Part shown: one piece after another, positions 1 to 6,638 of the stretch
Layout of the letters: each line of letters starts with the position of its first letter
How positions within the stretch are numbered: the stretch's first letter is position 1
Source of the DNA: Oribacterium sp.
GTDB lineage: Bacteria > Bacillota_A > Clostridia > Lachnospirales > Lachnospiraceae
DNA: 7,835 bases
Direction: 5' to 3'
Assembly (NCBI GenBank): GCA_017940955.1
Contig: JAGAXP010000078.1
Span: 1-7,835 of the forward strand
The notes under the pieces: model-generated
Databases searched by the model: none
What the model saw: the letters and a program-made list of their open reading frames with translations, nothing else
Told to the model about the DNA's origin: nothing
Made by a program: the position numbers and the translations under genes

Positions 1-594
1 AATCAGGATTATGACGAGATCCTGAGAGACATCAAAAATAAGATAACCCTTTACCTTGACATAGCCATAGGACGTGCCAGGTTCATACAGAATAAAGAAG
101 CTGATGCCCGTGGAAAAGTTGAGCAGGTTCTGAAATATATTGCAACTGAGATGGAGTCTCTGGGCATGAAGGAAGAAATCCCCGAAGAGATGAACTCATT
201 ATTTGCCATGGATTCTCAGGAATTTTTAGACCTTCAGTCCCTCAGATACCCTCGAAAGGCTCAGCCAATACGAAAAGCTACAGTTGATCAATATGAAGAA
301 ATGACCGAAGAGGACAGAGAAAGAGCCCGTATGCTGCAGGAAAAGGAAGCTTACAATCCCTACGCCAGAGAACTTATGAAGCAGTACATCGAGCAGCAGC
401 TTCAGGGGCGCACAACTATGACAAGTGAGGAACTTCCCCTCAGCAGCAGGAGAGACGTTCTGGCAGCAGTTTCGGCAGCGGCCTATGGCGATCAGAACGG
501 CTATGACATTATCATGGATCAGGAACCGGAGTATGAAGACAAGGGCGAATTTGTTCTCAGGAAGTTCACAATAAAGAAAAGGGCTAATGTTTAG
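1..594 (+). CDS. jetA: JetA, Wadjet kleisin-like subunit (C-terminal part, start outside window)
   Basis: The reading frame is open from base 1, so this is the C-terminal 197 residues of a longer protein; the first internal ATG at 151 is not the start. In Wadjet systems JetA is the MukF/kleisin-like subunit that bridges the two JetC heads and binds JetB. The segment is highly charged and helical. It begins with a helix of the type YDEILRDIKNKITLYLDIA, has a charged linker in the middle (around window codons 85-120, rich in E, R and M), and ends in a small domain finishing FVLRKFTIKKRANV, as expected for a kleisin C-terminal winged helix. It resembles the DUF5716-type JetA of Clostridia more than the DUF3375 JetA of type I systems, so a non-type-I Wadjet is likely. 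The call rests strongly on the jetB-jetC-jetD context. Subtype is not settled by the visible fragment. Confidence 0.85.
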   Translation, partial: NQDYDEILRDIKNKITLYLDIAIGRARFIQNKEADARGKVEQVLKYIATEMESLGMKEEIPEEMNSLFAMDSQEFLDLQSLRYPRKAQPIRKATVDQYEEMTEEDRERARMLQEKEAYNPYARELMKQYIEQQLQGRTTMTSEELPLSSRRDVLAAVSAAAYGDQNGYDIIMDQEPEYEDKGEFVLRKFTIKKRANV

Positions 595-610
595 GCCGGT
601 CAGATCGACA

Positions 611-725
611 TCCGTATGTCAGTGATGAGCGGCGTAAGAACATGTGCTTATAGATGATAAATAATGAAATGAGTTAATTAGCTTTGTATTCGTATGTCAG
701 TGTTAAATGGCGAAAAACAAATGCC
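611..725 (+). repeat. Diverged direct repeat in the jetA-jetB gap
   Basis: Two related segments of about 37 bases lie at 611-647 and 689-725, with a period of 78 bases. Both share the exact 12-mer CGTATGTCAGTG (613-624 and 691-702), followed by a second shared block GGCG; about 21 of the first 27 positions agree, and the ends need a small gap. The second copy ends about ten bases before the jetB ribosome binding site. Neither copy has a clear dyad, and the short ATG frames inside them (13 and 22 codons) have no good ribosome binding site. It may be a decayed local duplication, like the one after jetC, or a pair of protein or RNA binding sites. I cannot distinguish these. Confidence 0.55.
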
Positions 726-748
726 AGTGAGAGAGAAGGGGATCTGCA

Positions 749-1405
749 ATGGAAATGCATGAATATTGGGATGAGTTTACCGGCGGTGAGAAGGATCAGT
801 TTCAAAGAGCTGCCAGAAGACTTCTGAGGACAACCTTTATCGTCCGGGATAAGGACGAGGACAGCAAAAAGCTCTACTATTTTGTATCAAATCAAAGAGA
901 GGCTCTGAGCCTGTACCTCGGCTATATCGGCTTTGATCTCATAGTTGACAGAGAAAACGGCGTGATAATGCTTAGAAATCTGGAAGAAGGCGGCGAGTTT
1001 GGGCGCGTCGGCTCCAACAGACTAATGCTTAAAAAGGTAGACAGCCTGCTCCTTTGCGCCATCTGGACCATATATGATGACAAGATCCATTCCGGCACCA
1101 TGTCGCGAAAGATATTCATTTCGGTAATGGACCTCAACTTCACTCTGGAGAAATTCGGAGTAAAGGATATCATCGATAAAACAACCATGAGCGATAGTCT
1201 CAAGCTTTTTAAGAAATATAACCTTCTGGATGTTGTGGGAAAAGTCGGAGACCCGGACTGCCGCATTGCATTGTTCCCGTCGCTTCTTTACTGCATGAAC
1301 GATGACGAGTTTGAGACATTTTTGAAGAATGCAACAGACCGGATGCTTCAAAGGAAATCCGGATTCAATGCTGACGATGAAGATGATATAGATGATATGG
1401 CCTAG
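749..1405 (+). CDS. jetB: JetB, Wadjet MukE-like subunit (DUF4194)
   Basis: A 218-residue protein with the pattern of DUF4194 family JetB. The N-terminal region is helical, with a segment around residues 18-50 (RAARRLLRTTFIVRD, then YYFVSNQREALSLYLGYIGF). A short beta section (DLIVDRENGVIML) follows. The C-terminal half is winged-helix-like, with RLMLKKVDSLLLCAIW and then SLKLFKKYNLLDVVG. It ends in an acidic tail (ADDEDDIDDMA). JetB proteins are the KITE/MukE-like dimeric subunits that bind the JetA kleisin and form the JetABC motor with JetC. The ATG at 749 has a purine-rich AAGGGG (736-741) seven bases upstream, better than the ATG at 755. It follows jetA after 154 bases and precedes jetC by 147 bases, longer than the overlaps usual in such operons. 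I am confident of family and role, less of the subtype. Confidence 0.9.
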   Translation: MEMHEYWDEFTGGEKDQFQRAARRLLRTTFIVRDKDEDSKKLYYFVSNQREALSLYLGYIGFDLIVDRENGVIMLRNLEEGGEFGRVGSNRLMLKKVDSLLLCAIWTIYDDKIHSGTMSRKIFISVMDLNFTLEKFGVKDIIDKTTMSDSLKLFKKYNLLDVVGKVGDPDCRIALFPSLLYCMNDDEFETFLKNATDRMLQRKSGFNADDEDDIDDMA

Positions 1406-1408
1406 AGT

Positions 1409-1433
1409 TTTAGAAATTATTTGAATTTCTGAG
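1409..1433 (+). other. Small AT-rich hairpin just after jetB
   Basis: AGAAATT (1412-1418) and AATTTCT (1424-1430) are exact inverted repeats around a five-base loop, extendable by wobble pairs. No T-run follows, so this does not look like a full intrinsic terminator, and jetC would be expected to be co-transcribed. It could be an mRNA processing or stability element, or chance in AT-rich sequence. Confidence 0.3.
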
Positions 1434-1538
1434 AAACTGAATAGGAATATGTTATACAAAGTTGCAGCTGTTTTTGATTAAAAACCGGCACGAATCATCA
1501 TGCTCTATGGAAATTAGTTCGCAGTGGGTGATGTTGAC

Positions 1539-1545
1539 AAGGAGA
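1539..1545 (+). promoter_or_regulatory. Ribosome binding site that sets the jetC start
   Basis: AAGGAGA stands seven bases before the ATG at 1553 and only four bases before the GTG at 1550. The ATG is therefore the better start, giving a product beginning MEEQTTLN. Confidence 0.75.
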
Positions 1546-1552
1546 CATTGTG

Positions 1553-4500
1553 ATGGAAGAACAGACAACATTAAACAGAAAAACCGCCTCCAGGCTTTTA
1601 CTTATAAACTGGTCAAGATTTCAGAGGGAGATTATCAGACTTGAGGGCTCAACGCTCATCACCGGTATCAATGGTTCCGGCAAATCCACCATACTGGATG
1701 CCATGACATTCCTCTTAACCGGCAATACCAAGTTCAATACAGCAGCAAAGGATCGTGACAGAAGCGTCCTTGCCTATGTTCGCGGGGATACCAGGAGCAA
1801 TGGGGACAGCCGGTATCTTCGTGGAAAAGATAAAGCAGTTATAAGCTACATCGTTATGGAGTTCTGGTCACCTGTGGACGAACAGTATCAGCTTTGCGGG
1901 GTGGTCATGGAATCTCCCAACTGCACAGAATGTAAGATGCAGAACTGGTTTGTAATAAGAGATGCCCGTCTTGAAGACGCAAATTTCTGTGAAATCAAAG
2001 ACGGAAATCTTTATGTAACACCGAAAAATGAACTTCACGTCCATGGAAAGCTCATAAAGGCCTCCGAGTTTAAAAGAAAAGAAGAAGGAACAAGCCAATT
2101 GCTCCGAACCCTGGGACTCCGCTCTGATGTACATACCTACAGGCAGAAGATCCTGAAAATGATGGCCTTTAACCCGGAAAATAACATTGACAAGTTCATC
2201 CAGGACTGCGTTTTCGACGCCGGAAACATTCAGTCACTTGCAAATCTCAAGGAGCAGAGACAGAAATTCGAGGAAATAAAAGCCCTCTATGAGCGTTTGA
2301 GCCAGGGAAAAAAGAAGCTGGAAGAGCTTGAAAAGGTTGTCCGGGAATATGAAGAGAAGCTTCGCAGGTACAATGTCCGCCGTATGATGTTCAGATACCA
2401 GGATACTGTGGCCATAAGTGAGCAGCAGGAGGAAAGTATCCGGAGAGCTGAGTTTTTGAGGAAGCAGCTGAAGGATCTGGAAGCAAAGTATGAAATCGCA
2501 CTCCGTGATTACAATGCTGCCAACGAGCGTCTCACCATCTGCAGAAGTAATCAGGACTTCCAGAACATGCAGTCACAGCTAAGCGGACTGGAGCACCAGA
2601 TTGAGAACATGAGCCGTGATCTCACTGATCTGGAAAAGGATATAGCAACTCTCACTAAACTTGAGGAGCAGATCGTGGCACTTCTTAACTGGGCATTGCC
2701 GGAGCTTAATGAGGAAGACAGAAGGGTGGGAACAGCATTTTCCGACCCCGAGATTGCAGCGGATCGGAAGCTTTCTGCTTTTTTCTCGCTGAAAACACAG
2801 CTTAATGCAGAAAAAGAAAAGATTTCAGAGGACCTTGTTCATGTCGGAGACGCGGTCAAGGCATTACAGGACGAGAAGATAGAACTTGCGAAAACCATTC
2901 GTCAGCTCGAGAACAATGTGATGACTTATCCAAAGGAAGCGGAGGCTGCCAAAGCAGAAATCAAGAAAGCATTTGCAGAAGACGGAATCGATACGGATGT
3001 CCGTTTCCTTGCCGAGCTTGTATCCGAAGTCAAGGAGCCTAAATGGCGCAGAGCCATTGAAACCTTCCTTGGCAGAAAACGTTTTTTCATCATAGTGGAC
3101 GGGAAATACTGTCACCGCGCCATGGAGGTTCTCCACAGTTCCAGAAACTACTCCGCCACAGTTGTGATCACTGACAAGCTTCCGGATACGGAGGCGCAGG
3201 AGGGCTCCGCCGCCGGCATTCTTACTGTGCCTAATGTTTACGCCAGAAGGTATGTGAACTACCTTTTGAACGGAATACACCTCTGCAAAGACCTTGAGGA
3301 GCTTCATAATTTCCCCAAAGGCGGTCTCATGGAGGACGGCGGACTTGCGAAGAGCTATGCATTTTCCAACATGGACATCCGAAAAACAAAGATATATTTC
3401 GGCCAGGACGCTGTAAAACTGCAGTTAAAGGAAGCGAAGAAGCAGGAGGAGCAGCTCCGGGAAGAGCTTGCGCATAAGGAAGAGGAACTCAAAGTCCTGA
3501 GGGAGCATAAAGACGAACTGGAAAAGCTTGACCTCAACGAAGACCATTATAAGATGAATGCACCTTTGCTCCATGCCGAACAGTCAGAGAAGAAGCGTGA
3601 GCTTGAAAAGGCCCTCAGCGACCTTAAGAACAACCCTGACTTCGTAGCGATCCTTCAGGAGCAGGAGGCCGCTCAGGCTGCGGTAAAGACAGCAGACAGC
3701 ATGAGACAAAAGGCGGAGCAGGACATCATTGTCAATAAAAATGAAACTGCACACGAGGAAAAGAATCAGTTTGAGCTTTCAGGTAAGCTGAAAGTGGCTG
3801 AAAACCAGTATCTTGAGTTGGAGCGTGAGCATTTTGAGCTGAAGAAAGAAATGCTGTCCGAGTATGAAAAGCTCAGGGAAAGAAACGGCCGCTCCATCGT
3901 GGTGACTGAAAAGCGCCTTAACGAGCTCAGGAACGAAGTTGAGAACAACTTGGTCAAAAATATGGAGGACATCCAGATATCCTATTGCCGTATCGCCGGC
4001 GGAGACATGAACCGTAGAGGCCCGGCATTCATAGTTTACTATCGCGGACTTTATCAGGATCTTGCCAATGTTGAGATCGAACGTGCCTCGGAAAGCCTTC
4101 ACGAACAGGCAGGCAAACTGGAAAGTGCCTTCATGAATGACTTTGTGGCGGAGATTCGCGAAAAAATTGCCGCGGCAAGAGAAGAAATGGACAACATTAA
4201 CCGGGAACTCAGGAAGATCCCCTTCGGAAATGATACTTATAAGTTCCTTATGAAGGAAAAACCCGACAGACAGGTGTTCTTCCGAATTTCCGATAAGCTC
4301 AATGCCTACATGGATAATCCTGAGGTTTACATGAACTCTCTCCGTAACGATGAGGAGATGGAACGTGACATTAAAGAGTTTATGGATCTGATCCTTGACA
4401 GTGAAGATGAGTCTCTGTACACGGATTACAGAAATTACTTCACCTACGATATGGAGATAACCAGCCGTCAGGGCAAGGAGGAAATGCAGGCAGAACTGTC

Positions 4501-4816
4501 AAAGAAGCAGGGTTCCGCCAGCAACGGAGAAAAGCAGACACCCTACTTTATCATTCTGGCGGCGTCACTCCTCCAGTGTTATCCCAAGGACAAATGCTGT
4601 ATGCGCCTCGGATTCATCGATGAGGCGTTTTCGGCATTATCAAAGGAACGAATCGAGAAAATGGTGCAGTATTTCGAGGAAAACAACTTCCAGATCATTT
4701 ATGCTGCACCGCCGGAGAAGATCGCAAGCATTGGATCATACATTCATTCCACAGTGAGTCTTGTGGAGTCGGGACGGTATACACATGTGGTTGAGGGGCT
4801 TGTGAAGGTGTCGTGA
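1553..4816 (+). CDS. jetC: JetC, Wadjet SMC/MukB-like ATPase
   Basis: A 1087-residue SMC-family ATPase, close to the usual JetC length. It has the Walker A motif GINGSGKST at about residues 38-46 within the N-terminal half-head. A long coiled coil starts near residue 230. A globular hinge-like section lies at about 485-615 (WRRAIETFLGRKRFFIIVDG, then SATVVITDKLP). The returning coiled coil runs at about 620-880. The C-terminal half-head has the signature SNGEKQT (from S990) and Walker B/D-loop RLGFIDEAFSAL with D1023 and E1024. All ATPase residues I can recognise are intact. In the known system JetC dimers, with JetA and JetB, hydrolyse ATP to extrude DNA loops on small circular DNA and present it to JetD. 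The GTG three bases upstream (1550) is an alternative start. The 3' end (from about 4733) is duplicated twice downstream; the coding copy ends VVEGLVKVS, whereas both decayed copies read VFE at the matching place. Confidence 0.95.
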   Translation: MEEQTTLNRKTASRLLLINWSRFQREIIRLEGSTLITGINGSGKSTILDAMTFLLTGNTKFNTAAKDRDRSVLAYVRGDTRSNGDSRYLRGKDKAVISYIVMEFWSPVDEQYQLCGVVMESPNCTECKMQNWFVIRDARLEDANFCEIKDGNLYVTPKNELHVHGKLIKASEFKRKEEGTSQLLRTLGLRSDVHTYRQKILKMMAFNPENNIDKFIQDCVFDAGNIQSLANLKEQRQKFEEIKALYERLSQGKKKLEELEKVVREYEEKLRRYNVRRMMFRYQDTVAISEQQEESIRRAEFLRKQLKDLEAKYEIALRDYNAANERLTICRSNQDFQNMQSQLSGLEHQIENMSRDLTDLEKDIATLTKLEEQIVALLNWALPELNEEDRRVGTAFSDPEIAADRKLSAFFSLKTQLNAEKEKISEDLVHVGDAVKALQDEKIELAKTIRQLENNVMTYPKEAEAAKAEIKKAFAEDGIDTDVRFLAELVSEVKEPKWRRAIETFLGRKRFFIIVDGKYCHRAMEVLHSSRNYSATVVITDKLPDTEAQEGSAAGILTVPNVYARRYVNYLLNGIHLCKDLEELHNFPKGGLMEDGGLAKSYAFSNMDIRKTKIYFGQDAVKLQLKEAKKQEEQLREELAHKEEELKVLREHKDELEKLDLNEDHYKMNAPLLHAEQSEKKRELEKALSDLKNNPDFVAILQEQEAAQAAVKTADSMRQKAEQDIIVNKNETAHEEKNQFELSGKLKVAENQYLELEREHFELKKEMLSEYEKLRERNGRSIVVTEKRLNELRNEVENNLVKNMEDIQISYCRIAGGDMNRRGPAFIVYYRGLYQDLANVEIERASESLHEQAGKLESAFMNDFVAEIREKIAAAREEMDNINRELRKIPFGNDTYKFLMKEKPDRQVFFRISDKLNAYMDNPEVYMNSLRNDEEMERDIKEFMDLILDSEDESLYTDYRNYFTYDMEITSRQGKEEMQAELSKKQGSASNGEKQTPYFIILAASLLQCYPKDKCCMRLGFIDEAFSALSKERIEKMVQYFEENNFQIIYAAPPEKIASIGSYIHSTVSLVESGRYTHVVEGLVKVS

Positions 4817-4994
4817 GTGTTGTCTCCTATAGCTGTTCCGTACAATGAGCCTGATGGAGTCGGGACGGTATACATATGTGTTTGAAGGACTTGTGAAGGT
4901 ATCGTGTCCGATGTCTCCTATATCTATTCCGCGGTGAGTCTTGTGGAGTCAGGATGGTATACCCACGTGTTTGAATGACTTGCAGAGGTATCTG
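4733..4994 (+). repeat. Three tandem ~90-base copies of the jetC 3' end
   Basis: Copy 1 (about 4733-4814) is the coding end of jetC. Copy 2 is at about 4823-4904 and copy 3 at about 4914-4994. The shared anchor GGAGTC lies at 4765, 4856 and 4945, giving periods of 91 and 89 bases. Copy 2 can be read as MESGRYTYVFEGLVKVS, in a frame different from jetC. Copy 3 returns to the jetC frame and reads SYIYSAVSLVESGWYTHVFE before a TGA at 4976-4978; the coding copy reads SYIHSTVSLVESGRYTHVVE. jetC stops at 4814-4816, so copies 2 and 3 are untranslated relics. They make up nearly the whole jetC-jetD gap. I infer tandem duplication followed by drift. Confidence 0.88.
4984..4989 (+). promoter_or_regulatory. 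Ribosome binding site that sets the jetD start, inside repeat copy 3
   Basis: AGAGGT lies six bases before the ATG at 4996, whereas the in-frame ATG at 4975 has no purine-rich site upstream. The site is exactly 180 bases downstream of GAAGGT (4804-4809) in the end of jetC, so the translation signal of jetD is itself a copy of jetC coding sequence. Confidence 0.65.
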
Positions 4995-4995
4995 G

Positions 4996-6378
4996 ATGCA
5001 GAAAAAAGAAATAACGAAATATCAGAAGAAGGTACTGCGTCTTCTTTTGGATAAATTTGAAAGAAGTAAAACCTATTCCGGGGAAAATAAAGTCAATCAG
5101 TCCTTTTCTATCCGCCCCGATGCTGTCTTCCGCGAGTACTACAGCGACTTTGCTGACCCCGGGGAACTCAGGAACTTTCATCAGGAAATGGAAGAGCTTG
5201 AGCATTTTCCCGCAGCAGACGGGGCTCAGCTTATAGCCCTTACCTGGAAGAACGGGGAGATACGGTCCATTAAGGCCAATGTAGACGCAATGCTCTTTTA
5301 CTACAGCCTTCTGGGAAGCGAAAGCAAAGATCAGCTAAGGGAAACGGAAAAGGAATTCTACAGAAGCCGCCTTGGCAGACATCCGGTTATCGACAGCTTT
5401 CTTAGTGAACAGCTGGAACGTCTTGAATCCGGAAAAAAGGCTTCCCTGGACGGACGAAGCTCCCTGGACATGGAGACTGCGGAAACAGTACTTAAACTGG
5501 CAGAGGCTATACTAACAAATGAACAGGATCTTCTGGAAAGGGAACTCTCCATTATGGTTCTGTCCGACAGCAAAACTTTTGAAAAGCATTTCCGTACCCG
5601 TGTATGCAGATTTATGATGCGCTATGACAAAAGATGGCAGGAAGAAATCTCATCATCCGGGTCATCACACTCAAGACTCGAAGGAATAGAAGACGAACGT
5701 GAGAGGCAGCAGATAATTCTCGAGGAATACGGAGTGTTTGCAAATCCCTCCTATGTTTATCTGGAGGGAGACGGAGATCTCTGGTTTGAGGATTCCGGTG
5801 AGGAGCTGCATCTTGGTTGTGAACATCCGTCGGCACCTTCCTCGGAAACCCTGCATCTCAGTTGCGAGCATCCCCTGGCGCTTTCCTCAGAAACCTTACG
5901 AAAGCTAAAGAAAATCCAGGTCTATGGGGATAAGATCATTACCGTTGAGAATATTACATCCTTTAACAGACTGTCTGGGGGAAGCGACAGGTTTTATATT
6001 TATCTGAGCGGGTATCATAACACGGTGAAGCAAAGACTTTTGCAGAAAATCTACAGGGATCAGGAATGTGAAAAACAGTGGCTGCACTTTGGAGATATAG
6101 ATCCGGATGGTTTTTATATCCTTGAGAGCCTTAAGAGAGGAACCGGTATAGATATCCGCCCGCTTTGGATGGGGATCGAAGAACTGAAAACATACGCAGG
6201 ATACGGAAAGCCCCTTCAGGATAATGACAGGATCAAGGCGAAAAATCTCCTTAGGAGCGGCAAATACGAAGATGTTATGAGATATATGCTGGATAACGAC
6301 CTGAAGCTGGAGCAGGAGATCATCAGCTGGATGAGACGGGATCCGGCTCAGAGTGACTGTATGACTCAAAACATGTAA
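4996..6378 (+). CDS. jetD: JetD, Wadjet Toprim nuclease (DUF2220 type)
   Basis: A 460-residue protein with the two-part layout of JetD. The N-terminal arm region (MQKKEITKYQKKVLRLLLDK, then SFSIRPDAVFREYY) is winged-helix-like. The C-terminal Toprim domain, related to topoisomerase VI-A/Spo11, has the conserved glutamate in ITVENITSFNRL (E318) and the acidic cluster GDIDPDGF (D367, D369, D371), followed by a C-terminal LEQEIISW. These residues are expected to bind metal and are all present, so the nuclease looks active. In the known system JetD cuts the plasmid DNA held by JetABC. Residues 271-300 are a tandem duplication of 15 residues, between the strand VYLEGDGDLWFED and the Toprim core. 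The start at 4996 was chosen from its ribosome binding site over ATG 4975, which would add MTCRGIW. It is the last gene of the operon, ahead of a terminator. Confidence 0.92.
   Translation: MQKKEITKYQKKVLRLLLDKFERSKTYSGENKVNQSFSIRPDAVFREYYSDFADPGELRNFHQEMEELEHFPAADGAQLIALTWKNGEIRSIKANVDAMLFYYSLLGSESKDQLRETEKEFYRSRLGRHPVIDSFLSEQLERLESGKKASLDGRSSLDMETAETVLKLAEAILTNEQDLLERELSIMVLSDSKTFEKHFRTRVCRFMMRYDKRWQEEISSSGSSHSRLEGIEDERERQQIILEEYGVFANPSYVYLEGDGDLWFEDSGEELHLGCEHPSAPSSETLHLSCEHPLALSSETLRKLKKIQVYGDKIITVENITSFNRLSGGSDRFYIYLSGYHNTVKQRLLQKIYRDQECEKQWLHFGDIDPDGFYILESLKRGTGIDIRPLWMGIEELKTYAGYGKPLQDNDRIKAKNLLRSGKYEDVMRYMLDNDLKLEQEIISWMRRDPAQSDCMTQNM
5806..5895 (+). repeat. 45-base tandem duplication within jetD (15 residues, two copies)
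   Basis: Unit 1 (5806-5850) encodes LHLGCEHPSAPSSET and unit 2 (5851-5895) encodes LHLSCEHPLALSSET, so 12 of 15 residues agree and the frame is kept. Flanking sequence continues normally on both sides (FEDSGEE before, LRKLKKIQV after). The units differ at several silent sites as well as at three residue-changing codons, so the duplication is not brand new. It lies in a presumed loop before the Toprim domain. Confidence 0.9.
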
Positions 6379-6420
6379 TTTCCAAAGTGAGTCAATGGTT
6401 GAGGGGGAGTGAATAAGGGG

Positions 6421-6438
6421 CAGTCAGTCCCCTGACTG
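6421..6438 (+). other. Short perfect hairpin after jetD
   Basis: CAGTCAG (6421-6427) and CTGACTG (6432-6438) form a seven-base-pair stem with a TCCC loop. A T-run occurs only about 28 bases further on (around 6465-6472), with a weak TGTG/CACA stem between. It might assist the stronger terminator that follows, or protect the 3' end of the transcript. Confidence 0.4.
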
Positions 6439-6475
6439 GTGTGAGCTCCGCACAGGTTTTGAGACTTTTTTTATT

Positions 6476-6507
6476 ACACCTCAGGACGATGGTCCTGGGG
6501 TGTTTTT
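6476..6507 (+). terminator. Intrinsic terminator of the jet operon
   Basis: ACACCTCAGGAC (6476-6487) pairs with GTCCTGGGGTGT (6492-6503) over 12 positions with one T-G wobble, around a GATG loop, and runs into TTTTT. It sits about 100 bases after the jetD stop and upstream of the next promoter, so it separates the Wadjet operon from the GHKL/DUF4325 gene. On the opposite strand the stem is followed by A-rich sequence, so it acts in the + direction. Confidence 0.88.
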
Positions 6508-6548
6508 GTCGTTGAAGAATTTCAAAGCAGTAATTCGCTTTAAAACAA

Positions 6549-6583
6549 GTTAAGACGAATAAAATTATCGTTAAAACGAATAA
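6549..6583 (+). promoter_or_regulatory. Candidate operator: two 14-base direct repeats 21 bases apart
   Basis: GTTAAGACGAATAA (6549-6562) and GTTAAAACGAATAA (6570-6583) differ at one base and are spaced by 21 bases, two helical turns, so both would face the same side of the DNA. They lie directly upstream of the -35 box at 6587. A weaker relative, AACGAAATA, begins at 6604 between the -35 and -10 boxes. The downstream gene encodes a winged-helix protein, so autoregulation is a reasonable inference but not shown. Confidence 0.5.
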
Positions 6584-6586
6584 CTA

Positions 6587-6615
6587 TTGACGCAAGGCGA
6601 AAAACGAAATAGTAT
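6587..6615 (+). promoter_or_regulatory. Sigma-70/SigA-type promoter for the GHKL/DUF4325 gene
   Basis: TTGACG (6587-6592) and TAGTAT (6610-6615) are separated by exactly 17 bases, matching five and four of six consensus positions. Transcription would begin near 6622, just at the AAAGGAG ribosome binding site, giving a very short leader. The -10 match is imperfect. Confidence 0.6.
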
Positions 6616-6638
6616 TAGTATTGAAAGGAGTTGAGTTT

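Noticed and set aside
616..657. Tiny frame MSVMSGVRTCAYR inside the repeat upstream of jetB, with a similar start in the second copy
   Set aside because: The peptides diverge after MSV, the two frames end differently and no ribosome binding site precedes them, so a conserved leader peptide is not supported.
1022..1459. Minus-strand open frame of 145 codons across jetB
   Set aside because: It lies opposite a well-supported jetB, shows no recognisable domain and has no convincing ribosome binding site; it is a shadow frame.
1462..1644. Short + strand open frame of 60 codons overlapping the jetC start
   Set aside because: No ribosome binding site and no family resemblance, and it overlaps the start of jetC in another frame.
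4814..4978. Programmed frameshifting or readthrough extending JetC through the downstream copies
   Set aside because: Copy 3 is in the jetC frame, but the stop at 4814-4816 and a further in-frame stop within copy 2 block it, there is no slippery site, and the coding copy already ends as expected for the family.
4733..4994. CRISPR-like array after jetC
   Set aside because: The repeats are contiguous ~90-base copies of coding sequence, not short identical repeats separated by unique spacers.
5905..6369. Minus-strand open frame of 154 codons opposite the Toprim region of jetD
   Set aside because: The + strand here encodes the conserved Toprim motifs, so this frame is incidental. The same applies to the minus-strand frame at 2864-3307 opposite the JetC hinge.
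6621..6638. TTG at 6621 as an extended start for the GHKL/DUF4325 gene
   Set aside because: The codons overlap the AAAGGAG ribosome binding site that serves the ATG at 6639, and the predicted transcription start is about at 6622.
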